Source: Edaphocola aurantiacus
GTDB taxonomy: Bacteria; Bacteroidota; Bacteroidia; Chitinophagales; Chitinophagaceae
Length of the DNA: 64,000 nucleotides
Assembly (NCBI RefSeq): GCF_019797745.1
Contig: NZ_VOSI01000001.1
Location: 680,928 to 744,927 of the forward strand
Direction: 5' to 3'
Part shown: piece after piece, positions 36,230 to 45,956 of the stretch
How the letters are laid out: each line of letters starts with the position of its first letter
Numbering within the stretch: position 1 is the first letter of the stretch
Made by a program: the position numbers and the translations under genes
Notes under the pieces: generated by a model
What the model was told of the DNA's origin: nothing
The model's input: the letters and a program-made list of their open reading frames with translations, nothing else
Databases searched by the model: none

Positions 36230-36847
36230 ATGACACGAGAGACCTTATTCGTCAGCGGTATCGGTACCGGCGTAGGAAAGACTATTTGTTCCGCGATACT
36301 GGCCCTGCATTTTGAAGCAGAATACTGGAAGCCGGTACAGGCAGGTGATCTGCACTGCTCCGACAGCATAACGGTATCCACCCTTTGTTCGGGCAAAATA
36401 CATACGCATCCCGAAAGGTACCGCCTGCAAAAAGCAGCATCCCCGCATAATGCAGCTGCAGCGGAGGAAATCTGCATAAAACTTTCGGACTTTACCATAC
36501 CGGATTATCGAAAAAAACTGCTGATCGAGGGTGCCGGTGGACTATGGGTTCCATTGTCTGACGATCATTTTATGATCGACCTCATACAATTATGCAATGC
36601 ACCTGTGGCACTGGTGGCCAGGGATTACCTGGGTTGCATCAACCATACTTTACTATCTATTGAAACGCTGAAGCAGCGCAATATTCCGCTGGACTATATG
36701 GTGTTCAATGGCAATTTTGATCCTGATACGTTCAGGGTCCTGTACAGGCACCTGCCGCGAGGCGCCCATGCGATTCACATACCAGAACTGACAGACATCA
36801 ATCTCGAAACGATTGCTGCTGCTGCACAACAAATCAAATTCTTTTAA
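36230..36847 (+). CDS. bioD: Dethiobiotin synthetase
   Basis: The 205-residue P-loop enzyme closes the ureido ring of dethiobiotin from 7,8-diaminopelargonate, CO2 and ATP. The N-terminus ETLFVSGIGTGVGKT contains the BioD P-loop (GTGVGKT, residues 12-18), and IEGAGGLWVPL is the family signature for the Mg and substrate site. It lies 9 bp after bioF and 6 bp before bioB. The protein is slightly short but keeps all core motifs. Confidence 0.93.
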   Translation: MTRETLFVSGIGTGVGKTICSAILALHFEAEYWKPVQAGDLHCSDSITVSTLCSGKIHTHPERYRLQKAASPHNAAAAEEICIKLSDFTIPDYRKKLLIEGAGGLWVPLSDDHFMIDLIQLCNAPVALVARDYLGCINHTLLSIETLKQRNIPLDYMVFNGNFDPDTFRVLYRHLPRGAHAIHIPELTDINLETIAAAAQQIKFF

Positions 36848-36853
36848 ACTAAC

Positions 36854-37843
36854 ATGATACAAAGTACCTCAATTCGTAACGACTGGACCAAAGAAGAAGT
36901 CCATGCTATCTATCACCAGCCGCTGATGGAACTGATCTACCAGGCAGCGACTGTTCACCGTCAATGGCATGATGCAGCTGCCGTACAGGTCTGTACGCTG
37001 CTTTCTGTAAAAACCGGCGGCTGCCCTGAAGATTGTTCTTACTGCGGACAAGCTGCCCGTTATCATACGGACATTACGGTACAGGCACTGCTTCCTACAG
37101 AAAAAGTACTGGAGCATGCCCAAAAGGCAAAGGATACCGGATCGACCCGCTTCTGTATGGCTGCGGCATGGCGCGAAGTACGCAACAACCGGGACTTTGA
37201 CCGCATTATTGATATGGTAAAAGGGGTAAATGAAATGGGTATGGAAGTATGCTGTACCCTGGGTATGCTTACAGAAGACCAGGCAGAAAGATTGAAAGAA
37301 GCCGGCTTACATGCCTATAATCATAACCTGGATACATCGGAAGCGTATTATAACGAGATCATTTCGACCCGCACCTTCGACAACCGGATCAATACGATTA
37401 ATAATGTACGCAAGGCGGGCATTACCGTATGCTCCGGTGGCATCATAGGCCTGGGCGAAACGCATCAGGACCGTATTGCGATGCTGCTCACCCTGGCAAC
37501 TATGCCTAAGCATCCGGAATCTGTTCCGGTAAATGCACTGGCCCGTGTAAAAGGTACCCCGCTGGAAGATAATCCTAAAGTGGATACCTGGGAAATGGTG
37601 CGCATGATTGCGACGGCCCGCATCATCATGCCCGCAGCTACGGTAAGACTGAGTGCCGGCCGTATCGAAATGACCGAAACGGAGCAGGCATGGTGCTTTA
37701 TGGCCGGGGCCAACTCTATCTTTACGGGTGAAAGAGAAACCCTACTGGTTACACCAAATCCGGGCATTTCAGAAGACATGCTCATGCTGCAAAACCTGGG
37801 TCTGAAACCACTGCAAAAAGAGGCGGCAACATGTGCACATTAA
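36854..37843 (+). CDS. bioB: Biotin synthase
   Basis: The 329-residue radical-SAM enzyme inserts sulfur into dethiobiotin. The CxxxCxxC cluster is C57, C61, C64 in [16 protein letters not shown]. Other family motifs are [42 protein letters not shown] and RLSAGRIEM. It is a soluble enzyme with a [4Fe-4S] and a [2Fe-2S] cluster. The last 13 bases overlap the start of bioA, so translation is likely coupled. Confidence 0.95.
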   Translation: MIQSTSIRNDWTKEEVHAIYHQPLMELIYQAATVHRQWHDAAAVQVCTLLSVKTGGCPEDCSYCGQAARYHTDITVQALLPTEKVLEHAQKAKDTGSTRFCMAAAWREVRNNRDFDRIIDMVKGVNEMGMEVCCTLGMLTEDQAERLKEAGLHAYNHNLDTSEAYYNEIISTRTFDNRINTINNVRKAGITVCSGGIIGLGETHQDRIAMLLTLATMPKHPESVPVNALARVKGTPLEDNPKVDTWEMVRMIATARIIMPAATVRLSAGRIEMTETEQAWCFMAGANSIFTGERETLLVTPNPGISEDMLMLQNLGLKPLQKEAATCAH

Positions 37844-39099
37844 GTGAACGGGACCGGAAGGTAAACTGGCACCCCTACACGCAAATGCAGACTGCCGCTC
37901 CGGCTGTTCCTGTTGTTCGTGGCGAGGGGGCTTACCTGTATGATGATAAAGGGAATCGCTATATAGATGCGATTTCCTCCTGGTGGGTAACCCTGCATGG
38001 TCATGCCCACCCCTATATTGCTCAAAAGGTTTCGGAGCAATTGCATACGCTGGAGCAGGTGATTTTTGCGGGTTTTACCCATGAACCGGCCATATTATTA
38101 TCGGAGCGGTTACTGGAGTTATTGCCCGCAAACCAAAGCAAGGTTTTCTATTCTGACAATGGCTCTACTGCTGTAGAGGTAGCCTTAAAGATGTGCCTGC
38201 AGCAGTCATATAATAATGGCCTGCCGAAAACGAAGATACTGGCGTTCACAGATGCGTATCATGGCGATACCTTCGGCGCTATGTCGGTAAGCGGCCGCAG
38301 CGTGTGGACCGCTCCGTTTAAGGACCAATTGTTTGATGTATTGTTTATCGATCCACCGAACGCAGACAATCTCCCGGCCATCAAGGATACGATCAGTCAG
38401 TATGCACAGGAGCTTGCCTGTTTTGTATATGAACCGCTGATACAGGGCGCTGCAGGTATGCTCATGCACCGCGCCGAAGAGCTGGATGAGCTGCTATCTT
38501 TCTGCCGTACGCTGAACATTCCTTTAATACAGGATGAGGTGTTTGTGGGCTTTGGCAGAACGGGCAAATTATTTGCAGCCAATCACCTGCATACCCAACC
38601 GGATATTATGTGCTTCTCTAAAGGGTTGACCGGTGGTACTATGCCTATGGGCATTACTACTTGCACGGAAAAGGTATACCAGTCATTTTTGTCTGAAGAT
38701 CGTTATAAGGCATTGTTTCATGGCCATTCTTTTACAGCTAATCCACTCGCTTGCGCTGCGGCCCTGGCCAGTATGGACTTACTGTTACAGCAAGAAACAC
38801 TGCAACGGATACAGTCCATCACGGAGCAGCATATTGTATTCGCCCAAAGCATTAATGAGCATCCGAAGGTTAAAACGGTAAGGTATACCGGTACAATCCT
38901 GGCTATTGAATGGAATACAGGTGAGGACACCTCGTACTTTAACCAGTTTGCTGCTGCACTGTACGGGTATTTCTGGGAGCGGGGTATACTGATACGGCCA
39001 CTGGGTAATATACTATACCTGGTGCCTCCATACTGCATCAGTAATGAGGACCTCAATTACATTTACCAGACAATATCACAGGCATTGGATACCTTATAG
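37831..39099 (+). CDS. bioA: Adenosylmethionine-8-amino-7-oxononanoate aminotransferase
   Basis: The 422-residue class III aminotransferase forms 7,8-diaminopelargonate using SAM as amino donor. Evidence: WHPYTQM near the N-terminus (typical of BioA), [44 protein letters not shown] and PLP lysine K264 in [10 protein letters not shown]. It overlaps bioB by 13 bp and closes the operon. With bioF, bioD and bioB it supplies every step from pimeloyl-ACP to biotin. Confidence 0.94.
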   Translation: MCTLSERDRKVNWHPYTQMQTAAPAVPVVRGEGAYLYDDKGNRYIDAISSWWVTLHGHAHPYIAQKVSEQLHTLEQVIFAGFTHEPAILLSERLLELLPANQSKVFYSDNGSTAVEVALKMCLQQSYNNGLPKTKILAFTDAYHGDTFGAMSVSGRSVWTAPFKDQLFDVLFIDPPNADNLPAIKDTISQYAQELACFVYEPLIQGAAGMLMHRAEELDELLSFCRTLNIPLIQDEVFVGFGRTGKLFAANHLHTQPDIMCFSKGLTGGTMPMGITTCTEKVYQSFLSEDRYKALFHGHSFTANPLACAAALASMDLLLQQETLQRIQSITEQHIVFAQSINEHPKVKTVRYTGTILAIEWNTGEDTSYFNQFAAALYGYFWERGILIRPLGNILYLVPPYCISNEDLNYIYQTISQALDTL

Positions 39100-39161
39100 C
39101 GGCTGAATATTACGGAGTATTGACAAAAGGCATAGTATATTTGCATCCAAACAATTATACT

Positions 39162-40004
39162 ATGCTTCGTTATATATTATTCACCTGTCTACTGGGCATT
39201 AGTGCACTGGTACAGGCACAAACCCCGACGGCCAACTATACAATCTACAATACTAAAACAGGTGCGGAAGTTTCTTTTGCCGACATGATGCAATCATTGG
39301 GCAATGCAGATGCAGTACTGTTTGGCGAAGAGCATAATGACAGTATTGGTCATATGCTGGAACTGGATGTGTTGCAGCGCATGCATCAGCAGCACGGAGA
39401 TAAGCTGACCTTATCGCTGGAGATGTTCGAAACGGATGTACAGGGCATTATGGATGAATACCTGGCGGGATGGATCAGTGAGAAGAATTTCAAAAAAGAA
39501 AGCAGGTCATGGAACAATTATAATGATTACCGTCCAATGGTACAATATGCACAGGAAAAGCATCTGCAGGTAGTTTGTGCCAATGCTCCTGCACGGTATA
39601 CCAATATGGTCACCCGTAAAGGGCTTACGGCATTATTGCAGCTCCCTAAGGCTACGCAAAAAGCATACCTGCCCCCAATGCCTGTTGACACATTAACGGG
39701 TGCTTATTATGATCAGTTCCTGGAAGTAATGGGCGGACATACGGTGCCTAATATGCAATTGTATCAATCTCAGAATTTATGGGATGCGACCATGTCTTAT
39801 TCCATTACCCGTGCGATGAAAAATAAAGTGGTACTGCATATGAACGGACGCTTTCATAGTGACCGCTACCTGGGTACTGCATACCGGGTAATCCAGCAGC
39901 ATAAAAAGAAGAAAGTATACACGATTTCCTGTTTCAGGGCAGATCAGTATACCGCAGCAGAACATCAATCACTGGCTGATTTTGTGATCCTGACCAGGCT
40001 TTAA
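39162..40004 (+). CDS. ChaN-family haem-binding-like exported protein
   Basis: From the ATG at 39162 the 280-residue product has a signal peptide (RYILFTCLLGISALVQAQ). ChaN-like features are VLFGEEHNDSIGHMLELDVLQ, TLSLEMFETDVQGIMDEY, and CANAPARYTNMVTRKGL. The founding Campylobacter ChaN binds haem and is linked to iron uptake; other members have different roles. A longer in-frame start at 39120 would include TTG upstream sequence and no signal peptide. Its TAA stop abuts the stop of the convergent DUF692 gene with no base between. Confidence 0.8.
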   Translation: MLRYILFTCLLGISALVQAQTPTANYTIYNTKTGAEVSFADMMQSLGNADAVLFGEEHNDSIGHMLELDVLQRMHQQHGDKLTLSLEMFETDVQGIMDEYLAGWISEKNFKKESRSWNNYNDYRPMVQYAQEKHLQVVCANAPARYTNMVTRKGLTALLQLPKATQKAYLPPMPVDTLTGAYYDQFLEVMGGHTVPNMQLYQSQNLWDATMSYSITRAMKNKVVLHMNGRFHSDRYLGTAYRVIQQHKKKKVYTISCFRADQYTAAEHQSLADFVILTRL

Positions 40005-41138
40005 TTATTTCCATTTCCGGGCTATACGAATGGCAGTTTCGAGCATATCGGGCTGCCATTTTTCTATATCCCAAACGCTGTTGCGTAAAGCGGTATGCTG
40101 CAGCTGCTCCATTGCCTCTGCATGTCCAGCCGCGTGTTCGAGGATGTAGGATAAGATCTGCTGTTCTCCGTACAGGTACTCATCTTCGATAATTTGTCCC
40201 GGAGGCAGACTTTGCTCCGGCAGGAAATTATTAGGAACTGCAGCCATTCGGGGATGATGCTCCAGGAATTGTTCTGTGATCTTTTGCATCTGCTGAAAAT
40301 CATTTCTGAAACCGATCTTAGCTGCTTCAGTTTGCAGGCCGGCACCCAGCTGTTCCATCACCACATATTTTACCTGCGGGCACAAAGGCAAGGTCCGCTC
40401 CAACAGCTCAAATACCGATTCCGGCACCCTGCCATCATGCGTATCTCTGCGTATGCTACGGCTTTGGTCGGTCACAGCGGTTTCCCAGCTGCCTCCGGAG
40501 ATATGAATCTCTCTGACCCGATCCAACGGATAGGCTTGTATCAGGACTTCAAATGGTATATTGAAATTGTGTAACTGGCAGTAGACATTGTGGAGGTCAA
40601 GGATAATGAATCCGTTTACCGGTTCTATTAACTGCTCCAGGAATGCTCCTTGTCGTTTTACCTCATCCAGGCTGTAGGCAAACGCCAGATTCTCCAGTCC
40701 TACCGGGCATTGTGCGGCATCCTGTATACGTTGCAGGCGATCGCGGCCTATGGCTACTGTGCCTGAAGTATAGGGAACACTCATTGGTGCTCCTTTATGA
40801 AAATCACTGCCGGTCATGAAACCGAAATGTTCTGTAATATGATCAAAACGGTATTGTCTGGTCAGCTGCTTCAAGCGCTGCAACCATGCAGCCTGCTCCG
40901 GCAGCAGCCTTCCGGAGAACAGAGAAAAAAATACCCCATGCCCAATAAGCCGGCCTTCATTGCTGTACGCAGTCAGCAGATCATAAAACCATTCCGGTAT
41001 CACATGATCCTGCCGGAACAGGGCATCAAAAGACCATTCCAATGCGCCTACTACACCCTCTTCTAATAAAGGTAAGGATGCCGACAAGATATCGGCATCC
41101 AGGTTACAAGCAATAGTGGGTAAAATCGTTCTGCTCAT
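40005..41138 (-). CDS. DUF692/MNIO family enzyme with C-terminal extension
   Basis: The 377-residue protein has the DUF692 TIM-barrel and the expected metal ligands: H67 (IGHGVFF), H100 and H104 with E103 (DHITEHFGFMTGSD), E149 (GLENLAF), D181 and H183 (LDLHNVY), H212 (HISGGS), H234 and D235 (RRDTHDGRVPE), and E262. Members MbnB, TglH and ChrH use two or three irons to modify cysteines of RiPP precursors. It starts 9 bp after a 59-residue Cys-containing peptide gene, its likely substrate. Residues about 300-377 form an extra segment not needed for the barrel; it may bind the precursor or replace the separate partner protein seen elsewhere. The product chemistry is unknown. Confidence 0.88.
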   Translation of the reverse strand: MSRTILPTIACNLDADILSASLPLLEEGVVGALEWSFDALFRQDHVIPEWFYDLLTAYSNEGRLIGHGVFFSLFSGRLLPEQAAWLQRLKQLTRQYRFDHITEHFGFMTGSDFHKGAPMSVPYTSGTVAIGRDRLQRIQDAAQCPVGLENLAFAYSLDEVKRQGAFLEQLIEPVNGFIILDLHNVYCQLHNFNIPFEVLIQAYPLDRVREIHISGGSWETAVTDQSRSIRRDTHDGRVPESVFELLERTLPLCPQVKYVVMEQLGAGLQTEAAKIGFRNDFQQMQKITEQFLEHHPRMAAVPNNFLPEQSLPPGQIIEDEYLYGEQQILSYILEHAAGHAEAMEQLQHTALRNSVWDIEKWQPDMLETAIRIARKWK

Positions 41139-41147
41139 AGTAATTTT

Positions 41148-41327
41148 TTATCCCATTCCACAGGCCGGGCAGTTATATGCTGTATCCGGCTGTTGATTGG
41201 CAGGGTTTTCAGTCCCAACCTTTTTCGCTTTTTCCGGCTTGGTTTGCACCTTATCGCAGGAACTGCTGCTTGCTTGTACGGCCAGCCCAACCACCAGGGC
41301 TCCCAATACTTTTTTAGAAATTTTCAT
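41148..41327 (-). CDS. Candidate MNIO RiPP precursor peptide (C-terminal CPACGMG)
   Basis: This 59-residue frame runs from the ATG at 41327 to TAA at 41148. An N-terminal export segment (VLGALVVGLAVQA, about 7-19) is followed by S20-C24, where a signal-peptidase or weak lipobox cut could occur. A Lys- and Gln-rich linker leads to the C-terminus TAYNCPACGMG with C53 and C56. Cys next to Pro/Ala/Gly at the very C-terminus is the pattern of peptides modified by DUF692 enzymes; from memory, Chryseobacterium chr precursors end in the same CPACGMG. It lies 9 bp before the DUF692 gene and 40 bp after a lipoprotein gene. Its small size would let gene callers miss it. Confidence 0.78.
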   Translation of the reverse strand: MKISKKVLGALVVGLAVQASSSSCDKVQTKPEKAKKVGTENPANQQPDTAYNCPACGMG

Positions 41328-41367
41328 GACGATATTGTTTAGATGTGTGTGACAATATGGATAATGT

Positions 41368-41778
41368 TTATTGCTTTTTCAATTTGTAGATATCAACTGT
41401 AGTATTTCCCTGCTGGCGGGTAAGCACCAGGGTATCATCATACTGGGTTATTTCATAAGTTCCATCCAGGATCAATGTCCAGTCAAAATTGGCACTCCAT
41501 GTGCAGGTATCTTCAAATTGTACCTGGTTGTTGCCGATGGTATATGTACCGGAGCAAAGTGCAGGATAGCGCTCCATAGAAGCGTTTCCGGTCCAGTTAC
41601 CATTGGATAAGGTAAGGCTTACTGCTGACGGGAGGCTTGAAGCCAGTGTCTGGCGCTGAAAAGTCCCAACATAAGTCCCGTCGCTCAGTGTAACCGTTGC
41701 CGGGTCCCGGAACATATCCTTACTACAGGAAAGTAAGGATGTTGCTATACATAAAAATATTATACCTGTTTTCTTCAT
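41368..41778 (-). CDS. Lipoprotein with lipocalin-like barrel, first gene of the MNIO operon
   Basis: The 136-residue protein has a lipoprotein signal peptide with lipobox LLSC (lipidated C18). The mature part is a small beta barrel: DGTYVGTFQRQ, AVSLTLSNGNWTGNAS, LCSGTYTIGNNQVQFEDTCTW and DDTLVLTRQQGN. C75 and C92 could pair. It starts the transcript that also carries the precursor (40 bp downstream) and the DUF692 enzyme. Whether it belongs to the RiPP pathway, for instance as a surface receptor or carrier of the product, is inference; such lipoproteins are also common alone. Confidence 0.7.
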   Translation of the reverse strand: MKKTGIIFLCIATSLLSCSKDMFRDPATVTLSDGTYVGTFQRQTLASSLPSAVSLTLSNGNWTGNASMERYPALCSGTYTIGNNQVQFEDTCTWSANFDWTLILDGTYEITQYDDTLVLTRQQGNTTVDIYKLKKQ

Positions 41779-41884
41779 GATTTAATTACTATTATGGGAT
41801 CGGGACTGCTTCCTGCTCCCGTATTAATAAAGACGGATAATTCAGTACTTTGCTTAGTAAGTAACCTAATTTTCCTTAAAAAAA

Positions 41885-41922
41885 GAAAGAGAGGATATCC
41901 TTTAACAGGATTTCCTCTCTTT
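41885..41922 (-). terminator. Terminator after atpC
   Basis: An imperfect stem built on AAAGAGAGGA and TCCTCTCTTT, with A and T flanks, lies 22 bp after the atpC stop codon. Confidence 0.65.
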
Positions 41923-41944
41923 GTATTGTTTACGATACTGTAAA

Positions 41945-42196
41945 TTAAGCAGTAGCTGCGCCTTCCAACAAAACAGTTGCTTTGTTATTCAGTACTTCTA
42001 CAAAGCCGCCTTTGATCGTATATAATTCTGTATTCGTTTTATCTTTCAGAATTTTCATTTTTCCTTCGCCCAGCGCGGCAACCATGGCTGCGTGGTTTTC
42101 CAGAATTTCGAAAGAACCCTCTACACCCGGAAGCTGTACACCGTACACCTCTCCGCTATAGATTTTTTGTTCTGGCGTTAATATGTCTAATTGCAT
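41945..42196 (-). CDS. atpC: F1 ATP synthase epsilon subunit (short form)
   Basis: The 83-residue protein is the N-terminal beta-sandwich of the epsilon subunit: MQLDILTPEQKIYSGEV, GVEGSFEILENHAAMVAALGEGKM and the last strand VEVLNNKATVLLEGA. The C-terminal helical hairpin that inhibits rotation in other bacteria is absent, as is usual in Bacteroidota, where the subunit is short. It is co-transcribed with atpD, which ends 56 bp upstream on this strand. The remaining ATP synthase genes are not in this window. Confidence 0.94.
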   Translation of the reverse strand: MQLDILTPEQKIYSGEVYGVQLPGVEGSFEILENHAAMVAALGEGKMKILKDKTNTELYTIKGGFVEVLNNKATVLLEGAATA

Positions 42197-42252
42197 TTGA
42201 TCAAGTTTAAAATTTCAAAAGTCAATATGTGCACTGACCTTTTACTTTACAA

Positions 42253-43767
<1,515 letters not shown>

Positions 43768-43803
43768 TTAATTATTAAGAATTGTAATATTTCAATTTGG
43801 GTG

Positions 43804-43811
43804 CAAAAGTA
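43804..43811 (-). promoter_or_regulatory. atpD promoter -7 element (TACTTTTG)
   Basis: Minus-strand TACTTTTG, an exact TAnnTTTG match, 45 bp before the atpD ATG. The -33 region is weak. Confidence 0.55.
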
Positions 43812-43870
43812 TGACTCTATTAGCAAAAAATAAAATTTTATTCTGATTTAATTCATATTTAAATGGATTG

Positions 43871-44509
43871 TCATTTAATTTCTACACTTATATAAGGATT
43901 TAGGCTTTTCTGCTGTCCATTCTGAGGATTTAAACACTGTATTTCAGAAAAAACAATAACATCCCCCACCTGCACCTCATTGACCATTCTGTTATACTCA
44001 GCAGTAAATTTAGGACCATTGGCAAAAGACTGATCTGCCAGCTTATGTCCGTCCCGGAATACCCTTACCCTGTACTGGCTCACCGGTTGCGGTACATTGT
44101 AGTCAAATCCGTTCAGGGAAGACACCAGCCCTATCTGGGCCAACAGTTCCTGGCGGCTGATCTTGCCCTCATCACTGATACCGGCCAGCGTTACCGTAGG
44201 CGCAGGAATCGTTTTCACACGGTAAGTATAACTTTCTATTATTTTTTCCTTACCATATATCTTTAAGGTAACAGAACCAGGAGCATTTGGCGTAAAGATG
44301 TAATGCACAGGATCAACTCTGTTGATCACCACCTTATCCATTTCCATTTTTACATCTTCCGGTTTGTAACCCGATACCAATATGCTTACCGGGTTAGGTA
44401 CGCCGGCGTACAGGATATTCATTTTATCCAGAGCAACCATGGCTTGTTGTGCCTGCAGCAAAGCAGGGCAACCACCAGTCACTAACGACAATAAGAAAAG
44501 CTTTTTCAC
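43871..44509 (-). CDS. Stand-alone GldM C-terminal-like exported protein
   Basis: From the GTG at 44509 the product has 212 residues: a short signal peptide (KKLFLLSLVTGGCPALLQAQ), then AMVALDKMNILYAGVPNPVSILVSGYKPEDV, the phrase that opens the periplasmic domains of GldM. The remaining strands also match GldM's D3/D4-like modules. GldM is the trans-periplasmic shaft of the T9SS motor, normally over 500 residues with a membrane helix. This protein has only the outer part, so it may be a separate periplasmic partner or regulator. The longer frame to 44572 would cover the terminator of the upstream gene, so the GTG start is preferred. Confidence 0.65.
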   Translation of the reverse strand: MKKLFLLSLVTGGCPALLQAQQAMVALDKMNILYAGVPNPVSILVSGYKPEDVKMEMDKVVINRVDPVHYIFTPNAPGSVTLKIYGKEKIIESYTYRVKTIPAPTVTLAGISDEGKISRQELLAQIGLVSSLNGFDYNVPQPVSQYRVRVFRDGHKLADQSFANGPKFTAEYNRMVNEVQVGDVIVFSEIQCLNPQNGQQKSLNPYISVEIK

Positions 44510-44539
44510 CTGACTTGATATTAAAAATGAATAAAACAA

Positions 44540-44563
44540 TATCCCCGCATTATTGCGGGGATA
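44540..44563 (-). terminator. Terminator after the BNR-repeat T9SS gene
   Basis: A 10-bp perfect GC-rich stem (44540-44549 with 44554-44563) lies 37 bp past the stop at 44601. Confidence 0.75.
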
Positions 44564-44600
44564 AATATACAATTTTTAAACATGGATTGAGACAATAATA

Positions 44601-45857
44601 TTACTTCGTCAGTTGTATTTTTCCGGTATACAATTCCTTATTGGTTTGTATCATCATAAAATACATGCCATCTGCCATATCTGCCAGGGAAAGCGCAGAC
44701 GGTATCTGCTGATCGTAGCGTTTGCATTCTCTGCCGGTCATGTCATAAAGTTTCAGGCTTTGAATCTCCTTCTGCTGCTCATTCTGAATATACACGATAT
44801 CCCGGGATGGGTTGGGATAAAAACGAAAACCGCCTTCTGATGCAGGAATACCCTTTAATGAAGTCGGTGCACCGCCATTAATGGTTTTAAACAGCCCGTG
44901 TCCGCTGGCAAAGCCAACCTGCCCGTTCAGCATTTCTATTTCCAGTATCAGCATATCCTGCGGACTGGTCAGTTGCTTGGTCCATGATAGCCCACCGTTC
45001 GTTGTTTTATATATAGATTGTGCATACACTATATATCCCTCCAGGGGACTGGTAAAGTGAATATCTGTAAGCGACATATCTGTAAAGGTATGGCCGGTCA
45101 GCTCTGTCCAGGTGTTTCCGCCATTGGTTGTCCGTAATATTTTGCCGGGCATACCGGTAGCTACAGCCCATCCATGCTGCGCATCAGAGAAATGCATCTG
45201 GCTGATGCCATCATATACAAATACCTGCTGAGGTTCTGTGGTATCACTGTATACTTCTGTCCAGGACACCCCGGCATTGGTCGTTTTAAAAATGCGATCC
45301 AGGTTGGTGACATTTCCGTACTGGGCCAGGCTTACGAAACCGGTCGTCTGATTGATGAAATAAATATTGGTTATATAATGATACTCAGGTATCAGCTCCT
45401 GGCGGCTAAAGGTAGCCCCGCCATCTGTAGTACGGGACAGTGTGCCCATATTACTGATAAAACCGGTATCCTTGTTCAGGAAACGGATTTTATAAAAATA
45501 AGCACCGCCACCGATCGTATCATACATTGGTTGCCAGGTCTGCCCGCAATCGCTGGTCTTGAAACAGGTGGGGCCTACCGCAAAGGCGGCAAAGCCTGCT
45601 GCGAATCCGTGCTGTTGGTCTGTAAAATGTACTTTGAGCGCTGTCGTTGTACCAAAGGTAATAGTGTCCCAGGTCTGGCCACCGTTTACCGATTTCAGCA
45701 ATCCCATGCTTTCTGAAGAACTGGCAAAGATGGTATCCTGATTGAGTACATTGAGGTCTGTGATACCGCTGGTTAAGGAAGGGGAACGCATGACCCACTG
45801 GGCATTTGCGTTAAGCGCGAGTATCCCGGATAAAAGGATGAGGCATAACTTTTTCAT
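44601..45857 (-). CDS. T9SS protein with Ycf48/BNR-type repeats
   Basis: From the ATG at 45857 (MKKLCLILLSGILALNANAQ, signal peptide) the product has 418 residues. About six BNR-like repeats fill residues 25-320, seen as VNGGQTWDTITF, TSDCGQTWQPMYD, TTDGGATFSR, TTNAGVSWTEVYSD, TTNGGNTWTELTG and TTNGGLSWTKQL, giving a beta-propeller. The T9SS sorting domain begins at FRFYPNPSRDIVYIQN and ends YTGKIQLTK. It is predicted to be secreted or surface-bound. The longer frame (to 45947) lacks a signal peptide and is rejected. The ligand is unknown. Confidence 0.85.
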   Translation of the reverse strand: MKKLCLILLSGILALNANAQWVMRSPSLTSGITDLNVLNQDTIFASSSESMGLLKSVNGGQTWDTITFGTTTALKVHFTDQQHGFAAGFAAFAVGPTCFKTSDCGQTWQPMYDTIGGGAYFYKIRFLNKDTGFISNMGTLSRTTDGGATFSRQELIPEYHYITNIYFINQTTGFVSLAQYGNVTNLDRIFKTTNAGVSWTEVYSDTTEPQQVFVYDGISQMHFSDAQHGWAVATGMPGKILRTTNGGNTWTELTGHTFTDMSLTDIHFTSPLEGYIVYAQSIYKTTNGGLSWTKQLTSPQDMLILEIEMLNGQVGFASGHGLFKTINGGAPTSLKGIPASEGGFRFYPNPSRDIVYIQNEQQKEIQSLKLYDMTGRECKRYDQQIPSALSLADMADGMYFMMIQTNKELYTGKIQLTK

Positions 45858-45956
45858 GATCGCTGAATTTATAGGGTTATAATTACTCCTACAAAGGTCC
45901 GCAGTATCGGTGTACACTGTTTGCAAATACCCGTAATAAAATTGCAAAAAAACACA

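Noticed and set aside
40005-41327. Methanobactin or thioglutamate (Mbn/Tgl) pathway
   Set aside because: No MbnC- or TglI-like partner, transporter or peptidase is adjacent, and the precursor C-terminus (CPACGMG) is different from theirs.
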